Shown here: positions 53,282-62,423 of the stretch, piece by piece
Position numbering within the stretch: position 1 is the first letter of the stretch
Layout: each line of letters opens with the position of its first letter
NCBI GenBank assembly: GCA_937967995.1
Contig: CALBTB010000010.1
Location: 248,001 to 312,000, forward strand
Length of the DNA: 64,000 bases
Reading direction: 5' to 3'
Origin: an uncultured Gammaproteobacteria bacterium
GTDB taxonomy: Bacteria; Pseudomonadota; Gammaproteobacteria; UBA6429; Thiohalophilaceae
Notes under the pieces: generated by a model
Seen by the model: the letters and a program-made list of their open reading frames with translations, nothing else
Database searches by the model: none
Told to the model about the DNA's origin: nothing
Position numbers and translations under genes: made by a program

Positions 53282-54448
53282 ATGTCAGCGGACACACAGC
53301 TTAAATTACTAAAAGATTTTCAGTGCATTGCAGATAAATGCCCGGATGATTGTTGCCATGGTTTTACGGTGAATGTGGATGTTGAAACGGAGCTCAACTG
53401 GAAGGCATTACCGGATTCGGACATCAAGCAGCGAGTTTTTTCGTCACTCACTGGTGAGGGTAAAACCACATCACTTCAGAAAAATAGCCAGGGTATTTGT
53501 CAATTACTTGATTCGGGTTTGTGTGCAATTCAGAAGTCGGTTGGGCATGATTATCTGCCGAAGATTTGCCGTGACTTTCCCCGCCTGACCACGGGCAGAG
53601 ACGAACGACCGGTATTCACAGCCTACATGTCTTGTCCGGAAATTGCGCGCTTATTAGTTGAGAACAAAGAGTCTGCATCAGAGTTGTTTACCTCTCTTAT
53701 CGATACAGAAATAGATGCAAAAACACTGTCTGCTGATCCCTTGCAGGCGGAAAAATTATTGCAGTTATATATTTATAAACTACTTGCGCATGTTGAGACG
53801 TCAGTGGGTGAAATTGTCTATCTGACGGGTACCATGCTGCAAAGAATGATTTCCAGGGCAACAATTCGACAGGCGCTACAGGATTTGGAAACAGTATGTT
53901 TTAGTGACGAAGCGCTGCAGAAATCGATTGATAACATCAGAAAGCAGTTTCGAAACCGGCGTCTGATACTAAAGAAGAACAGGGCAGGGGAATTATGGCA
54001 CTTTTCAGCGATGAACTGTCGCGCTTTGCAACACAGCGATTATGCAGATTTATGGGAACCGTTTAATCAGTCAGAAACGGACCCTTCTATTTTTTATTCC
54101 GAAGTATCAAAACTGAAAACAGGCAGCCGGTCTTTAGATCAGGCAGTTCAGCACACGTTAAAAAAATATCTGGAAGTTAAATTCGTCAACCATGGCTTTC
54201 CCTATGCCTGTCATGAGACCCGGCTAGTGGCGACTTTTCTCGATTGTCTGGTTGGGCTATCCCAGATCCTGCTCCTTTTGTGGTTACTGGGGCAGAAGGG
54301 GAAAATCAGCCAGCAAGATTTGGTCAATGTGATTTACCGGGTTGAGCGGGGGCTGGTCCATAATGACCTTGTCTCAAACAGGCTGTTACAATATGCTGAA
54401 CGACTTGATGAAGATGGCTACATATTGTCTTTTCTGTATTTATCCTGA
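53282..54448 (+). CDS. FliB-like lysine N-methylase family protein
   Basis: A 388-residue protein whose cysteine-rich N-terminus (Cys15, Cys20, Cys24, Cys25) and the CAIQKSVGHDYLPKICRDFPR block match the YkgJ/FliB group, known from the flagellin lysine methylase of Salmonella. The cluster probably binds an Fe-S centre. No flagellar gene is nearby, so the substrate need not be flagellin. It lies 22 bases ahead of the large oxidoreductase and may share its transcript. Confidence 0.78.
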   Translation: MSADTQLKLLKDFQCIADKCPDDCCHGFTVNVDVETELNWKALPDSDIKQRVFSSLTGEGKTTSLQKNSQGICQLLDSGLCAIQKSVGHDYLPKICRDFPRLTTGRDERPVFTAYMSCPEIARLLVENKESASELFTSLIDTEIDAKTLSADPLQAEKLLQLYIYKLLAHVETSVGEIVYLTGTMLQRMISRATIRQALQDLETVCFSDEALQKSIDNIRKQFRNRRLILKKNRAGELWHFSAMNCRALQHSDYADLWEPFNQSETDPSIFYSEVSKLKTGSRSLDQAVQHTLKKYLEVKFVNHGFPYACHETRLVATFLDCLVGLSQILLLLWLLGQKGKISQQDLVNVIYRVERGLVHNDLVSNRLLQYAERLDEDGYILSFLYLS

Positions 54449-54469
54449 TGAGCTAGACCAGTCAAATTG

Positions 54470-57400
54470 ATGCGAATTCGCGAAATCCCCTACAACTATA
54501 CGTCATTTTCCGACCGAGAAATCGTGATTCGCTTTCTCGGCGAGGAAATGTGGCAGGTGCTGAACACGCTGCGGGACGAACGTGTCACCGGCCGTTCTGC
54601 CCGCATGTTATTCGAGGTGCTGGGTGACCTGTGGGTGGTGGTACGTAACCCGTTTATTCAGGATGACCTGCTCAATAACCGCAAGCGCCGGGCAGCCCTG
54701 ATTCAGGCCCTGCATCATCGCCTGGATCAGATTGCGACCCGCGCCGAGGGCAATCCGCTGGTGGAGAAACTGCTGTCTGCCAGTAAACTGGCGGTGAAGG
54801 AGTTCGAAACCTGGTTCGTCGAACAACGCCAGCTACGTCAACGTATTCAGACACGTTTCAGAAAAATCACTCGGCTGGATAATGTTGCCTTTGATGGTCT
54901 GGCGCGGGTGTCCCATGTCACGGATGCCTCTGACTGGCGGGTTGAGTTTCCGGTCGCCGTAATCAGCCCGGACACGGAAACCGAAGTGCAGGCCATCGTG
55001 GCTGCCTGTATCGAAATGGGGCTGTCGATTATTCCCCGCGGTGGTGGCACCGGTTATACCGGTGGGGCGGTCCCGTTGACGCCCAACAGCATTGTGATTA
55101 ATACCGAAAAGCTGGAAACGCTTGGCCCGGTCGTGATGAAACCCATTTCCGGTTCCGATGAACCGGTCGCGACAATTCGTGCCGAAGCCGGCGTGGTCAC
55201 CAAACGGGTCAGTGAAGCGGCAGAAGCGGCGGGTTATGTCTTTGCGGTCGATCCCACCTCACAGGATGCTTCATGTATTGGCGGTAACGTGGCCATGAAT
55301 GCCGGTGGTAAAAAAGCTGTCATGTGGGGCACGACACTGGATAACCTGGTCAACTGGCGCATGGTGATGCCGGATGGTCGATGGCTGGTAGTGGAGAGGC
55401 AACACCATAACCTGGGCAAGATTCATGAACAGCCCGAAGCGACATTCCGGCTAACGTATTACAAACCCGATTGTCAGACCATGATCGGTGAGCCGAGTAC
55501 GCTGACCATTCCGGGTAACCAGTTGCGCAAGCAAGGGCTGGGCAAGGATGTGACTAATAAGTTTCTCGGTGGCCTGCCGGGTATTCAGAAGGAGGGCTGT
55601 GACGGCATCATTACGTCGGCCGAATTTGTTTTACATCGTATGCCGTCACACATACGCACGATCTGCCTGGAATTTTTCGACAAGGATTTACAAAAGGCGG
55701 TCCCGGCCATTCTGGAAACAAAAAATTATGTGGATAGCCAGCAGACGGTGTCGCTGGCCGGTATGGAACATCTTGATGAACGTTATTTAAAAGCCGTCGG
55801 CTACAGCACCAAGGCGCCGCGCACCGAGCGCCCGCGCATGGTTTTATTGATCGATGTAGTCAGTGATGACGAGAAAGCCGTGTCAGCGGTCAGTTCGCAC
55901 ATTGTGAAACTTGCGAACCAGCGCGGGGCGGAAGGCTTTATCGCCGTGAGCGCCGATACGCGGCAACGTTTCTGGCAGGACCGTGCACGCACAGCGGCCA
56001 TTGCCGCCCATACCAACGCCTTCAAGATCAATGAGGACGTGGTCATTCCACTGGAACAACTGGCCAACTATAGCGACGGTATCGAACGGCTCAATATCGA
56101 ATTATCCATACGCAATAAGCTGGCTATTATCAGCGCCGTTAAATCTTTGTTTGATGATGGCGTACGCGTTATTCGACCCTATCTGTCGGAGGAATATGCC
56201 GGTGATATAGATGCGGAAGTGGAAGCGATTGTTCAGGCCAAGATAGACCAGGCACGGCAGGTGTTAACTGACACAGCGAATAAATGGCAACGCATTCTGG
56301 ATCATATAGACGATCAGGTCTTGCCGGGCGATATTTTCAGTGATGAAGAGAAGGCAGAATTTGGTGATGAAACCAGCCTGTTCCGGTTATTGCAACGCCA
56401 GATACTACGCATTTCTTACCGGCAATCCATTCAACGTCGCTTAAGCGAAATATTCAATGGCGCCCCGTTTGTATTGTTACGCGAAAAGCTGGACAGGATT
56501 CACCAGCAGCATCGTGCTTCACGTCTGTTTATTGCGCTGCACATGCATGCCGGTGATGGTAACGTGCACACCAACATTCCGGTGAACTCAAGTGATTATG
56601 AAATGATGCACGAAGCGGAACGGATTGTGGCGCGCATCATGAAGCTGGCCGAATCACTCGGCGGTGTAATTTCCGGCGAGCATGGAATCGGCATTACCAA
56701 GCTGGAATTTCTGGAACGTGATGTTGTTGAGAGCTTCACAAAATATAAACACGAAGTTGATCCCAATGATGTCTTTAATCCCAGAAAATTGCAGGCTGGT
56801 GCTGATTTACATAATGCCTACACGCCGTCGTTACAGTTGGTCGAGCAGGAAGCGCTGATACTGGATGCCAGTGATCTGGGAGATCTGAATAAATCCATTA
56901 AAGACTGTCTGCGCTGTGGCAAATGCAAACCGGTTTGTAATACACATATTCCACGTGCCAACCTGCTGTATTCACCGCGTAATAAAATTCTTGCCACCGG
57001 ATTGATCATTGAAGCCTTTTTGTATGAAGAACAGACGCGACGCGGTATTTCCATTCGGCATTTCGAGGAAATGAATGATGTCGCAGACCACTGTACCGTG
57101 TGTCATAAATGTCTGAGTCCGTGCCCGGTGAATATTGATTTCGGTGACGTGTCGGTGGCCATGCGGGATATTTTGCGTGCACAGGGACGTCGCAAACGTA
57201 ATCTGGGTACGGCTGTCTCGATGTTGTTTCTCAATACCACGCGCACTTCGACGATCAATGTTATGCGCACCTTGTTTGCGCGGCTCGCTTTCCCGGCTCA
57301 ACGCTGGGCCTCATCCATATATAACCAGTTGAAAATAAAAAGAAAATTACCTAAGAGCACGGTCGGTAAGGCCGGTGTTTTTGAGCAGGTCATCCATTTT

Positions 57401-58309
57401 GTCGACCGGCCACTGCCATCTGCCATTCCGGCCAAAACGACCCGGGCATTGCTGGGAATCGAAGATGACAAACTAATACCTATTTTACGGAAGCCGGAAT
57501 TATCAGAACAGGACAGTGAAGCGGTATTTTATTTTCCCGGTTGTGGTTCAGAAAGATTGTTCAGTCAGGTCGGTCTGGCGACACTGGCGATGTTGTATGA
57601 CACGGGTGTACAAACCGTCCTGCCGCCCGGTTATCTGTGTTGCGGTTATCCGCAAAAATCAGCCGGTGATAAAAGTCGTGGTCAACAGATTTCCATTGCC
57701 AACCAGGTATTGTTTCATAGGGTTGCAAATACGCTGAATTATCTTGATATCAAAACCGTGCTGGTATCCTGTGGTACCTGTATTGATCAACTGCTGACGT
57801 ACCAGTTTGAAAAAATCTTTCCCGGCTGTCGCCTGATGGACATTCACGAATTTCTGATGGAGAAAGGGGTGCGTATGAAAGAATCAGCAAGTACCGCCTA
57901 TCTCTATCATGATCCCTGTCATACACCGATGAAGCATTACACGCCAATTGAAGTGGCCAGAACCTTAACGGGTAAAAAAGTTGAATTAAACGATCGCTGT
58001 TGCGGTGAAGCGGGAACGTTTGCCGTGTCCCGACCGGATATTGCGACACAATTACGTTTTCGCAAACAAAATGAATTACAGGATGGCCTGGAGTCGCTGG
58101 TCGGTAAACGCAAGGTCAATAAAGGTGAAGTTAAACTACTGACATCCTGTCCGGCCTGTCAGCAGGGCCTGTCACGCTACCAGCCGGCTACCGGACTGCA
58201 GACGGAATATATTGTCGTGGAAATGGCGAACAGCCTGTTAGGTCAGGACTGGCAATCACAATTTGTCAGCGAGGTACAGCACGGCGGTATAGAGCGAATC
58301 CTGCTCTGA
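54470..58309 (+). CDS. Large FAD/Fe-S oxidoreductase, DUF3683-FAD-Fer4-CCG
   Basis: A 1279-residue multidomain protein. An N-terminal DUF3683 segment (about 1-130) precedes a PCMH-type FAD-binding domain with IIPRGGGTGYTGGAV and the FAD-oxidase C-terminal domain with the HMHAGDGNVHTN metal/substrate motif and GEHGIG. Two 4Fe-4S motifs follow, CLRCGKCKPVC (813-823) and CTVCHKCLSPCP (875-886). Then come two cysteine-rich CCG domains (PGCGSERLF ... CCGYP; DPCHTP ... CCGEAG). The order is that of GlcD-GlcF or D-lactate dehydrogenase fused in one chain. It is likely a membrane-associated 2-hydroxyacid dehydrogenase, substrate unknown. ATG 54470 is used rather than TTG 54467. Confidence 0.88.
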   Translation: MRIREIPYNYTSFSDREIVIRFLGEEMWQVLNTLRDERVTGRSARMLFEVLGDLWVVVRNPFIQDDLLNNRKRRAALIQALHHRLDQIATRAEGNPLVEKLLSASKLAVKEFETWFVEQRQLRQRIQTRFRKITRLDNVAFDGLARVSHVTDASDWRVEFPVAVISPDTETEVQAIVAACIEMGLSIIPRGGGTGYTGGAVPLTPNSIVINTEKLETLGPVVMKPISGSDEPVATIRAEAGVVTKRVSEAAEAAGYVFAVDPTSQDASCIGGNVAMNAGGKKAVMWGTTLDNLVNWRMVMPDGRWLVVERQHHNLGKIHEQPEATFRLTYYKPDCQTMIGEPSTLTIPGNQLRKQGLGKDVTNKFLGGLPGIQKEGCDGIITSAEFVLHRMPSHIRTICLEFFDKDLQKAVPAILETKNYVDSQQTVSLAGMEHLDERYLKAVGYSTKAPRTERPRMVLLIDVVSDDEKAVSAVSSHIVKLANQRGAEGFIAVSADTRQRFWQDRARTAAIAAHTNAFKINEDVVIPLEQLANYSDGIERLNIELSIRNKLAIISAVKSLFDDGVRVIRPYLSEEYAGDIDAEVEAIVQAKIDQARQVLTDTANKWQRILDHIDDQVLPGDIFSDEEKAEFGDETSLFRLLQRQILRISYRQSIQRRLSEIFNGAPFVLLREKLDRIHQQHRASRLFIALHMHAGDGNVHTNIPVNSSDYEMMHEAERIVARIMKLAESLGGVISGEHGIGITKLEFLERDVVESFTKYKHEVDPNDVFNPRKLQAGADLHNAYTPSLQLVEQEALILDASDLGDLNKSIKDCLRCGKCKPVCNTHIPRANLLYSPRNKILATGLIIEAFLYEEQTRRGISIRHFEEMNDVADHCTVCHKCLSPCPVNIDFGDVSVAMRDILRAQGRRKRNLGTAVSMLFLNTTRTSTINVMRTLFARLAFPAQRWASSIYNQLKIKRKLPKSTVGKAGVFEQVIHFVDRPLPSAIPAKTTRALLGIEDDKLIPILRKPELSEQDSEAVFYFPGCGSERLFSQVGLATLAMLYDTGVQTVLPPGYLCCGYPQKSAGDKSRGQQISIANQVLFHRVANTLNYLDIKTVLVSCGTCIDQLLTYQFEKIFPGCRLMDIHEFLMEKGVRMKESASTAYLYHDPCHTPMKHYTPIEVARTLTGKKVELNDRCCGEAGTFAVSRPDIATQLRFRKQNELQDGLESLVGKRKVNKGEVKLLTSCPACQQGLSRYQPATGLQTEYIVVEMANSLLGQDWQSQFVSEVQHGGIERILL

Positions 58310-59035
58310 TTAAATCCTGATATACGTCCAGCCTTCCCGTTGACGTTGTAATACTTCATGTATGGCAGATGGGGTGACTTGCGTATTCGGCAGTAATTCC
58401 ACATCCATTCCTTTCTCGGTCCGCATACGTTCAATGGCTCTGGCACAGGCCATGAAAACAATATTGTCATATTTTTCCTGCAATTCAGCGATCTTCTTGC
58501 CATAAGTAGTTTGCTTTTTATTAAGCAGATTCAGGCCTTTGCTGTTCGTCAGGATCTGCACCGAGACCTTCTGTTGTTTGGTGGCAAACTCTTCCAGAAT
58601 GCTTTCGGTTTCATGAAACAAGGTTTCGAGGCGATGTGGTTCGTCTGATGTTACATGAATCAGTACTCGCCAGGGTTTGCTGTCAGAGACGGCCTGATTA
58701 TGTTCAACATATTCCGCCAATTGAACCAGGCTGGCCTCATTTCGAAACTGTTGGTGTGCATACCAGCCGGCCAGGGCACCGACAATCACAAAGATACTGG
58801 CTGCAATCGCGGCGATGGAACCGGCACGTTTGCGTGTTACGTGATGTTCATGCTGTTTCTCTTCAACGTCGTGATAGGCGATTTTGACCATGTTACGAAC
58901 CTGCTCCAGTTGACAAACACGTTGCCGCAACAGCTTGTCGCCGCGTAAGTCCTCAATCAGCTTTTTACGCTCGGCGCCGGTTAGTTCATTGTCCAGATAG
59001 GCATTGAGAATTTCATCTGAATAATTCTGGTTCAT
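58310..59035 (-). CDS. Anti-sigma factor with periplasmic DsrE-like domain
   Basis: A 241-residue protein. Residues 1-70 form a cytosolic anti-sigma segment (ILNAYLDNELTGAERKKLIEDL) without zinc-binding cysteines. A transmembrane helix lies at about 71-92. The remaining 123-241 look like a DsrE domain: RVLIHVTSDEP, SVQILTNSKGLNLL, NIVFMACARAIERM (Cys197) and a GWTYIRI end. These align by eye with the secreted DsrE-like protein at 59835. It overlaps the sigma gene by 4 bases (ATGA) and should be cotranslated. A DsrE-type sensor on an anti-sigma factor is not one I know. Confidence 0.78.
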   Translation of the reverse strand: MNQNYSDEILNAYLDNELTGAERKKLIEDLRGDKLLRQRVCQLEQVRNMVKIAYHDVEEKQHEHHVTRKRAGSIAAIAASIFVIVGALAGWYAHQQFRNEASLVQLAEYVEHNQAVSDSKPWRVLIHVTSDEPHRLETLFHETESILEEFATKQQKVSVQILTNSKGLNLLNKKQTTYGKKIAELQEKYDNIVFMACARAIERMRTEKGMDVELLPNTQVTPSAIHEVLQRQREGWTYIRI

Positions 59036-59589
59036 AAAATACTCCGTAACTGCGGTCTTGCCTGCGGCATGTCCTGCTCTGTTTTATAGTCCAGTAAGCG
59101 TTCGGCCAGGAATTTCCTGGCTCGCGATAACCGGCTCATTACTGTCCCCACCGGTATTTCAAGTATGGTTGCTACTTCAGCGTAGCTGAATCCTTCCAGA
59201 TCAACCAGTGTGATGACATAGCGCTGGTTGGTGGGAAGCCGTGAAATGGTGTGGCGAACATTACTGACAATGTCCTGTTGTTCATGCAGCACATCCGGCG
59301 TTTGATTATTTTCAAGTTCAATATCATCAATGTTGCTGAATTCGCGGTTACGCCGAAAATGATCACGCCAGCAATTGTTTAAAATGCCGAATAACCAGCT
59401 GTCGAGTTTCTCCGGATCGCGTAACTGGGATAAACGCTTTAATGCCTTGACCATGGTTTCCTGTGTAATGTCGGATGCCAGATCGGGATCATGTCCCCAG
59501 GCGTAGACGACGCGGTACAAACGATGATGTGCCCGTGCTACTCGTTGTCGTAATTCCCGGTGCAGGCAAAGACTCTTGATGATATTCAT
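59032..59589 (-). CDS. ECF RNA polymerase sigma factor
   Basis: A 185-residue sigma-70 family member with regions 2 and 4 only. Region 2 holds DITQETMVKALKRL and WLFGILNNCWRDHFRR. Region 4 has LPTNQRYVITLVDLEGFSYAEVATIL and IPVGTVMSRLSRARK. The start is preceded by a promoter (59645-59671, minus strand) of the same type as the one facing the DsrE-porin genes, suggesting self-activation. It overlaps the anti-sigma gene by 4 bases. Confidence 0.92.
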   Translation of the reverse strand: MNIIKSLCLHRELRQRVARAHHRLYRVVYAWGHDPDLASDITQETMVKALKRLSQLRDPEKLDSWLFGILNNCWRDHFRRNREFSNIDDIELENNQTPDVLHEQQDIVSNVRHTISRLPTNQRYVITLVDLEGFSYAEVATILEIPVGTVMSRLSRARKFLAERLLDYKTEQDMPQARPQLRSIL

Positions 59590-59644
59590 GTTTGTGCGGC
59601 TCCCCCCGCGTGACTTCTATTTATATTTGTATTCTTCGTAATGG

Positions 59645-59671
59645 ATGACGCAATAGCAGCCAGAATATTCC
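59645..59671 (-). promoter_or_regulatory. ECF-type promoter of the sigma/anti-sigma operon
   Basis: On the minus strand GGAATA (59671-59666) is followed after 15 bases by CGTCAT (59650-59645). The sequence ATGGAATATTCTGG around the -35 is repeated on the other strand at 59750-59763. The start would be near 59638, 49 bases before the sigma ATG. Confidence 0.72.
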
Positions 59672-59751
59672 ATTTTTTTTAAGCAAGAAAATAAGCATAT
59701 TATTAAATGATTATTAATCAATAACTTGCTGAATTTAATCATAAAAAATAT

Positions 59752-59779
59752 GGAATATTTCTGGAAGACATCACGTCTT
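59752..59779 (+). promoter_or_regulatory. ECF-type promoter of the DsrE-porin operon
   Basis: GGAATA (59752-59757) and CGTCTT (59774-59779) are 16 bases apart. The block ATGGAATATTTCTGG and the CGTC -10 match the opposing promoter of the sigma gene. Start expected near 59786, about 49 bases upstream of the DsrE ATG; a small stem GCCGA/TCGGC (59790-59805) lies in the leader. Confidence 0.72.
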
Positions 59780-59834
59780 GTATTCGGGTGCCGACAAAAA
59801 TCGGCTCGTTGTTAACAAACCGGGAGGAATATCC

Positions 59835-60284
59835 ATGCCTAACCGCTATGGGAAAATCCTGCTGTCCATGTTGTTGAGCGGCTTCATGCTGCTGGGTCTG
59901 ACAACCGCACAGGCAGCAGATAAAACCTTCGCAGATACCAAGGTGGTACTGCAAATCAGTGATCCAAATCCATTCAAACAAACATTGGTTCTCAATGTCG
60001 CCAGTAACCTGATCAAACACTACGGCCAGGATCAGGTGGTTGTGGAAATCGTTGCCTTTGGCCCAGGTTTGCGCCTGTTGATGAAAGAGAACGCGAACAA
60101 GGATCGTATCCAGGGTCTGGCTTCAAGTGGTGTGAAGTTCAGTGCATGCACCAATACCATGACCAAAATGGGCAAAGTATTGGGCAAACCACCTGAACTG
60201 AACAGTAATGCTGTGCAGGTCACGGCCGGTGTTGTACGAATCATCGATCTGGTGAAAGACGGCTACACGCTGGTGAAACCATAA
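59835..60284 (+). CDS. Periplasmic DsrE-like protein, likely ECF target
   Basis: A 149-residue secreted protein (signal peptide 1-27, cut after AQA). The mature part has the DsrE pattern: KVVLQISDPNP, VVVEIVAFGPGLRLL, GVKFSACTNTM with Cys105, then a GYTLVKP end. Each segment has a counterpart in the anti-sigma factor. ATG 59835 is preferred, with GGGAGGA upstream; the reading from 59778 has no ribosome site. It precedes the porin by 22 bases, in one operon. Its activity is unknown. Confidence 0.82.
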   Translation: MPNRYGKILLSMLLSGFMLLGLTTAQAADKTFADTKVVLQISDPNPFKQTLVLNVASNLIKHYGQDQVVVEIVAFGPGLRLLMKENANKDRIQGLASSGVKFSACTNTMTKMGKVLGKPPELNSNAVQVTAGVVRIIDLVKDGYTLVKP

Positions 60285-60306
60285 AAACGAATAACGGGAG
60301 AATCAG

Positions 60307-61692
60307 ATGTTTAGATCAAAGAAAAAATGGCTGACAGGTTTTCTGTCGATGTCATGTATTGGTTTGTTGAGTGCACCTGCTTATTCGGCAAACTGGTTGA
60401 TGTTACAGGGCACGGAACCAACGGATGCCGCGCCTCGTGCCAAGGTATGGGGATTTATCCAGCCGGAGTATCAGAAAACAGACGATACGAAACTGAAGGC
60501 GGGCGCTTTCTCCGGTCAGAAGGCTGTATTTAACCAAATTCGTCCTGACTTAAATACGAATGAAAGTTTTAATGTATTACGGGCGCGTCTTGGTGTGCGA
60601 GGCATCGGATTGCCGTTAGACAGCAACGTGAACTATTTTCTGCTTGCGGAATTTGGTAACAATGGTATCACCCGCAATGGTGGAGGTAGTGCCAAAATTA
60701 CAGATGCCAGTGTCACATTGAACCATATTCCCGGGGCACGTATTCGTGTTGGTCAGTTCAAGCATCCGGGATCGGAAGAAGGCCTGCAGGCTATTCACGT
60801 ATTTGACTATATAAATTTCTCGAACGTCGTCAATCAGATGATACTGGAACGCTTCTTTGATGGGGACGGTTCTACAACGGCGGGTAACGGGACAGGAGTT
60901 TGTGCGGGCGGTACTGCAAACGTTGCATGTGCTAATAAGCCGAATGGCCCGGTAAGCGCATTTCGTGATGTAGGTGTGCAGGTTTTTAATACCTTCAAGA
61001 GTGGTGACTGGGAACATAGCTATGCGGTGATGTATGGAAATGGAAATGGTATTGCGCGCGGCGATAACGATGATAATAAGGAAGTGTATCTGTACTGGGC
61101 ATCTGAGTGGGTGTTTGGTGGCAAAGGACCGCGTCGCGAAGGTATGAAGCTGTATGCCTGGTCTCAGGACGGTAAACGTACCCTGACTGGCGCAACTGCA
61201 GCAGGTGGTACCGGTGGTGCCGGTGAATATGATCGCGAGCGTAGTGGTGTTGGCCTGACTTTCAGAAAAGGCAGTCAGCGGGCGGCATTTGAATATATCA
61301 CGGCGGATGGCATGATATTCAATGGCACTGACGGTGGTGCAGTCGCGGGATCAGCTAATAATGCTGGAACGGGTACTGCATCATTCAATGTGGCAACCAC
61401 CGGTGAGGCCGATGGCTGGTATCTACACTATGGCTGGGCGTTCCATCCAAAATGGGAACTGGATGTACGGTATGACATATTGAATCGTCTAACCGATAAC
61501 ACCAATGGTGAGAGAAAGTTTGAGACCTGGACACTGGGGATGCAGTATTTCTTCAATAAGAAAACCCGCCTGATTGCAAACTATGAAGTGCGTGATGCTG
61601 AGGCACCGAATCAGGCTTCAAGTGCAGCCGCAAACCAGATTCTGGACAGCATGGATGACCGAATCTCACTACAGCTTTTGGCAATTTTCTAG
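60307..61692 (+). CDS. Phosphate-selective-porin-like outer membrane protein
   Basis: A 461-residue outer membrane protein with a signal peptide (about 1-28). The barrel shows OprO/OprP-like segments, including FNVLRARLGVRGIGLPLDSNVNYFLLAEFG, ARIRVGQFKHPGSEEGLQ and FDYINFSNVVNQMILERFF. It ends in phenylalanine (SLQLLAIF). Phosphate or other anion selectivity is suggested by the family but is not certain. It is the second gene of the ECF-controlled operon and is followed by a terminator. Confidence 0.83.
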   Translation: MFRSKKKWLTGFLSMSCIGLLSAPAYSANWLMLQGTEPTDAAPRAKVWGFIQPEYQKTDDTKLKAGAFSGQKAVFNQIRPDLNTNESFNVLRARLGVRGIGLPLDSNVNYFLLAEFGNNGITRNGGGSAKITDASVTLNHIPGARIRVGQFKHPGSEEGLQAIHVFDYINFSNVVNQMILERFFDGDGSTTAGNGTGVCAGGTANVACANKPNGPVSAFRDVGVQVFNTFKSGDWEHSYAVMYGNGNGIARGDNDDNKEVYLYWASEWVFGGKGPRREGMKLYAWSQDGKRTLTGATAAGGTGGAGEYDRERSGVGLTFRKGSQRAAFEYITADGMIFNGTDGGAVAGSANNAGTGTASFNVATTGEADGWYLHYGWAFHPKWELDVRYDILNRLTDNTNGERKFETWTLGMQYFFNKKTRLIANYEVRDAEAPNQASSAAANQILDSMDDRISLQLLAIF

Positions 61693-61719
61693 GTAAGCTC
61701 ACTAAAGTCAAAGCCTTGT

Positions 61720-61752
61720 GCCCGGGCCGATTTATCGGTACCGGGCTTTTTT
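61720..61752 (+). terminator. Intrinsic terminator after the ECF-controlled porin
   Basis: GCCCGG (61720-61725) pairs with CCGGGC (61741-61746), with an inner stem CCGAT/ATCGG, then seven T residues. It also lies 3' of rpiA, which points the other way. Confidence 0.88.
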
Positions 61753-61766
61753 TATTTACAAACGTC

Positions 61767-62423
61767 TTATTCCATTACTTTGACACCCTGTTTTGTGCCG
61801 AGCAGCAGCACATCGGCCGGGCGTTTGGCAAACAGGCCGTTGGTGACCACGCCAGTGATATGATTCAGCGTTTCTTCCAGTTTGACCGGCTCCATAATTT
61901 CCATGTTATGTACGTCAAGAATCACATTACCGTTGTCCGTGGTGAATCCTTCACGCAGTACGGGTTGACCACCCAGTTTGACGATTTGCCTGGCCACGTA
62001 ACTGCGTGCCATCGGAATGACTTCCACCGGCAGCGGGAATTTACCCAGCACGCTGACCAGTTTCGATTCATCAGCAATGCAGACAAACTTTTTGCTCACG
62101 GCAGCGACGATTTTCTCGCGAGTCAATGCACCGCCACCGCCCTTGATGAGGTGCAGATATTTGTTGGATTCATCGGCGCCGTCGACATAGACGGATATGC
62201 TGTCAACACTGTTGAGATCCAGCACCGGAATACCATGCCCCTTAAGGCGATCAGCGCTGGCGACCGAGCTGGCCACGGTGCCCTCGATTTTGCCTTTGAT
62301 TTTGGCCAGTTCATCAATGAAAAAGTTGGCCGTGGAGCCGGTCCCGATACCAATAATGGTGCCGGTTTCGACGTACTCGATGGCGGCTTTGGCCACAGCC
62401 TGTTTCATTTCGTCCTGGGTCAT
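61767..62423 (-). CDS. rpiA: Ribose-5-phosphate isomerase A
   Basis: A 218-residue isomerase that interconverts ribose 5-phosphate and ribulose 5-phosphate in the pentose phosphate and Calvin cycles. The motifs GIGTGSTANFFIDEL, DGADESN with catalytic-region Asp, and KGGGGALTREKI are intact. It is divergent from ilvA, as in many gammaproteobacteria including E. coli relatives. A long open frame on the opposite strand is only its shadow. Confidence 0.97.
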   Translation of the reverse strand: MTQDEMKQAVAKAAIEYVETGTIIGIGTGSTANFFIDELAKIKGKIEGTVASSVASADRLKGHGIPVLDLNSVDSISVYVDGADESNKYLHLIKGGGGALTREKIVAAVSKKFVCIADESKLVSVLGKFPLPVEVIPMARSYVARQIVKLGGQPVLREGFTTDNGNVILDVHNMEIMEPVKLEETLNHITGVVTNGLFAKRPADVLLLGTKQGVKVME

